A DNA stretch of 6,172 nt, from positions 1 to 6,172 of the forward strand of contig CADCVT010000359.1 in NCBI GenBank assembly GCA_902806215.1, written 5' to 3'. How positions within the stretch are numbered: position 1 is the stretch's first letter; each line of letters opens with the position of its first letter. Both the position numbers and the translations under genes were made by a program. A model generated the notes under the pieces. It searched no databases. It saw only the letters and a list, made by a program, of their open reading frames with translations, and was not told where the DNA came from. This DNA is from an uncultured Solirubrobacteraceae bacterium (GTDB lineage: Bacteria > Actinomycetota > Thermoleophilia > Solirubrobacterales > Solirubrobacteraceae). Shown here piece after piece: positions 4,386 through 6,172 of this stretch.

Positions 4386-6172
4386 ATGCCTCGCCTGCCG
4401 CTCCTGATCCTGCTCTCCCTCCTCGCCCTCGCGCTGCCCGTCGCGACCGCTCCCGCCGCCGTGCCCGCCGGCGCCGACTACACGGAGGCGTTCATCCCGA
4501 CCGCGGACGGCCAGAGCCTCCACGCCGACGTCCTGCGGCCGAAGGGCGTCACCGGCCCGGTGCCGGTCATCGCGATCGTCAGCCCCTACCTCGGGCACTC
4601 CGGCGGCGGCACCTCCGCCGACCCGTTCGCCGAGAAGCCGTCGGATCGCTTCAAGGACCTCTTCGACGGCGCGAAGGTCTTCCAGCGCGGCTACGCGGTC
4701 GTCATGGTCGACCTGCGCGGCAGCGGCGGCAGCACCGGCTGCCTCGACATCCTCGGGCCGGGCGAGCAGGAGGACATCCGCGCCGCCGTCGAGTGGGCGG
4801 CCAAGCAGCCGTGGTCCAACGGCCGCGTCGGCATGTACGGCAAGTCCTACGACGGCAACACCGGCGTCGCCGGCGCCGCGATCCGCCCGAAGGGCCTGCA
4901 CGCCGTCGTCGGCCAGCAGGTCGTGGGCGACCGCTACAGCGGCAGCTACTCGAACGGCGTGCGCTACCTCCAATCCGTCGCGTACCCGGGCGTGAGCTAT
5001 GGCCCGGGCGCCGAGGCGGGGTGGACCGAGTCCGACAGCCCGCAGTACGCGATCAACTCGCTGTCGCACAACGTCGACTGCCAGGCGGGCCTCGCCGGCC
5101 ACTACAACCCGGACAAGAACACCGAGTTCTGGCAGACCCGCGACTTCGTCAAGAAGGGCAAGGGGTCGACGGTCCCGTTCCTCATGACGACCGGCTTCGT
5201 CGACGCGAACACGAACATCGGCGCGAAGGCGATCGACTTCTACAACGGCCTCGCGGGCGAGAAGCGCCTGTGGCTCGGCTGGTGGGACCACGTCCGCGGC
5301 AACGACATGGTCGGCAACAAGCTCGCGATGGGCCGCGCCGGCTGGTTCGACGAGGTCATGCGCTTCTACGACAAGCACCTCAAGCAGATCGAGCCGAGCG
5401 TGCAGGATCCCGCCGTCGTCGTGCAGGGCAGCGACGGGGCGTGGCGCAGCGAGCAGAGCTGGCCGCCCGCGGACGCGCAGGACTTCTCGATCCCGCTCAA
5501 CGAGGGCACCTACCGCGACGACGGGCGCAACAACGGCTCCAACGACGACGCGGCGGGCGCGGGCGGAAGCGGGAACGGCGACAGGACCGGCGACGGCGTG
5601 TGGACGATCTCGCCTCCGCTGCCGCACGCCGCGCACGTGGCGGGGATCCCCAAGGCGACCGTCAAGGCGCTCGCGCAGGTCGCCGACACGAACCTCGTCC
5701 TCAACGTCTACGACATCGCCCCGAACAACAAGGCGACGATGATCACCCGCGGCGCGACGCTGTTCGATCCGCTTCAGTCCGCGGACGTCCCGATGTACCC
5801 GTCGGAGTGGACGTTCCAGCCCGGGCACCGCATCGGCGTTCTCGTCAGCGGCTCGAATTCCGAGGCCTGGGTCCACACGCCCACGAACACGCAGCCGCAG
5901 GTCGGCGGCGGCACGGTCACGCTGCCGCTGCTGCGCGTCAAGCGCACCAGCGACCAGCCCGGCGCGCCGGCGCCGCGCCTGGGCACGTACCGCCAGAAGG
6001 CGCCGTTCGACGTCGCGCCTGCCGTCATCACCGCCGCGACGAAGGCCGGCATCGTGCCGCCCGCGCAGGTCGACCCGCCGGTCACGCGCGAGGGCTCGGG
6101 CGACGCCCCGGCCTCGCCGCCGGCCGCCTCCGCCGCCGCCTCGGGCGCCGCCCGCTCGGGCTTGGTCGCGCC
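4386..6172 (+). CDS. Exported CocE/NonD family serine hydrolase, X-Pro dipeptidyl-peptidase-like (C-terminus cut by window edge)
   Basis: Open from ATG 4386 to the window edge, about 595 residues, no stop seen. A signal peptide with a Leu/Ala core (residues 4-20) ends near the Ala-rich site at 22-26, so it is exported. The α/β-hydrolase domain spans ~30-335. It has SPY (66-68), whose Tyr matches the oxyanion-hole Tyr of CocE-type enzymes, VDLRGSGGSTG (108-118), the nucleophile elbow GKSYDG with Ser154, Asp273 in TTGFVDANT, and His302 in GWWDHVRG. The triad is thus complete. Cys119 and Cys232 are the only cysteines and could form a disulfide. A PepX_C-like jelly-roll domain follows (~343-520), interrupted by a Gly/Asn/Asp-rich insert (~376-404), then a Pro/Ala/Ser-rich tail from ~523. 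The family includes cocaine esterase, β-lactam acylases and X-Pro dipeptidyl-peptidases, so the reaction is ester or amide hydrolysis of unknown substrate. No Shine-Dalgarno is evident; the start is chosen by the signal peptide and by its fit outside asnO. Confidence 0.9.
   Translation, partial: MPRLPLLILLSLLALALPVATAPAAVPAGADYTEAFIPTADGQSLHADVLRPKGVTGPVPVIAIVSPYLGHSGGGTSADPFAEKPSDRFKDLFDGAKVFQRGYAVVMVDLRGSGGSTGCLDILGPGEQEDIRAAVEWAAKQPWSNGRVGMYGKSYDGNTGVAGAAIRPKGLHAVVGQQVVGDRYSGSYSNGVRYLQSVAYPGVSYGPGAEAGWTESDSPQYAINSLSHNVDCQAGLAGHYNPDKNTEFWQTRDFVKKGKGSTVPFLMTTGFVDANTNIGAKAIDFYNGLAGEKRLWLGWWDHVRGNDMVGNKLAMGRAGWFDEVMRFYDKHLKQIEPSVQDPAVVVQGSDGAWRSEQSWPPADAQDFSIPLNEGTYRDDGRNNGSNDDAAGAGGSGNGDRTGDGVWTISPPLPHAAHVAGIPKATVKALAQVADTNLVLNVYDIAPNNKATMITRGATLFDPLQSADVPMYPSEWTFQPGHRIGVLVSGSNSEAWVHTPTNTQPQVGGGTVTLPLLRVKRTSDQPGAPAPRLGTYRQKAPFDVAPAVITAATKAGIVPPAQVDPPVTREGSGDAPASPPAASAAASGAARSGLVA

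Noticed and set aside
4298..4387. Upstream extension of asnO to the ATG at 4387
   Set aside because: The class II amidotransferase needs Cys directly after the start Met, which fixes the start at 4297; the added residues are unlike any domain.
4338..5876. Long minus-strand open frame opposite the hydrolase
   Set aside because: Low-complexity Val/Arg/Asp/Ala text with no motif; the plus strand has a signal peptide and a full catalytic triad.

Overview
The window is about 6.2 kb of very GC-rich DNA with strong G/C preference at codon third positions. This points to a high-GC bacterium, most likely an actinomycete. Thermoleophilia/Solirubrobacterales is a reasonable guess from the style of the exported β-propeller proteins, but no marker gene here proves it. 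I found no RNA gene, CRISPR array, insertion sequence, attachment site or origin.

Layout: (1) 1-1530, minus strand: an exported β-propeller protein of the LVIVD-repeat type. Its signal peptide is present, and its C-terminus runs off the left edge into a Gly/Ser-rich tail. (2) 1531-2071: a stretch with no intact gene. It holds a minus-strand gene remnant (1592-1954) that ends in a natural stop, has no usable start codon and shows signs of a frameshift. (3) 2072-2518, plus strand: a small cytoplasmic VOC (glyoxalase/bleomycin-resistance fold) protein with a good ribosome binding site. (4) 2522-4297, minus strand: an asparagine-synthase-like amidotransferase that best matches the N-acetylglutaminylglutamine amidotransferase (AsnO) family, the last enzyme of NAGGN osmoprotectant synthesis. 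(5) 4386 to the right edge, plus strand: an exported CocE/NonD (X-Pro dipeptidyl-peptidase, S15-like) serine hydrolase with a complete Ser-Asp-His triad and a Pro/Ala/Ser-rich tail, cut by the window edge.

The genes do not form one operon. The VOC gene and asnO converge with only 3 bases between their stop codons, and a strong hairpin lies inside the asnO 3' end. asnO and the hydrolase diverge from an 88-base gap. The usual partner of AsnO, the ATP-grasp/acetyltransferase N-acetylglutaminylglutamine synthetase (Ngs), is not in the window and cannot be directly next to asnO on the same strand.

I see no clear new multi-gene system. The points most worth a second look are the isolated asnO, the decayed β-propeller-like gene beside an intact β-propeller gene, and the hairpin at the convergent gene ends.
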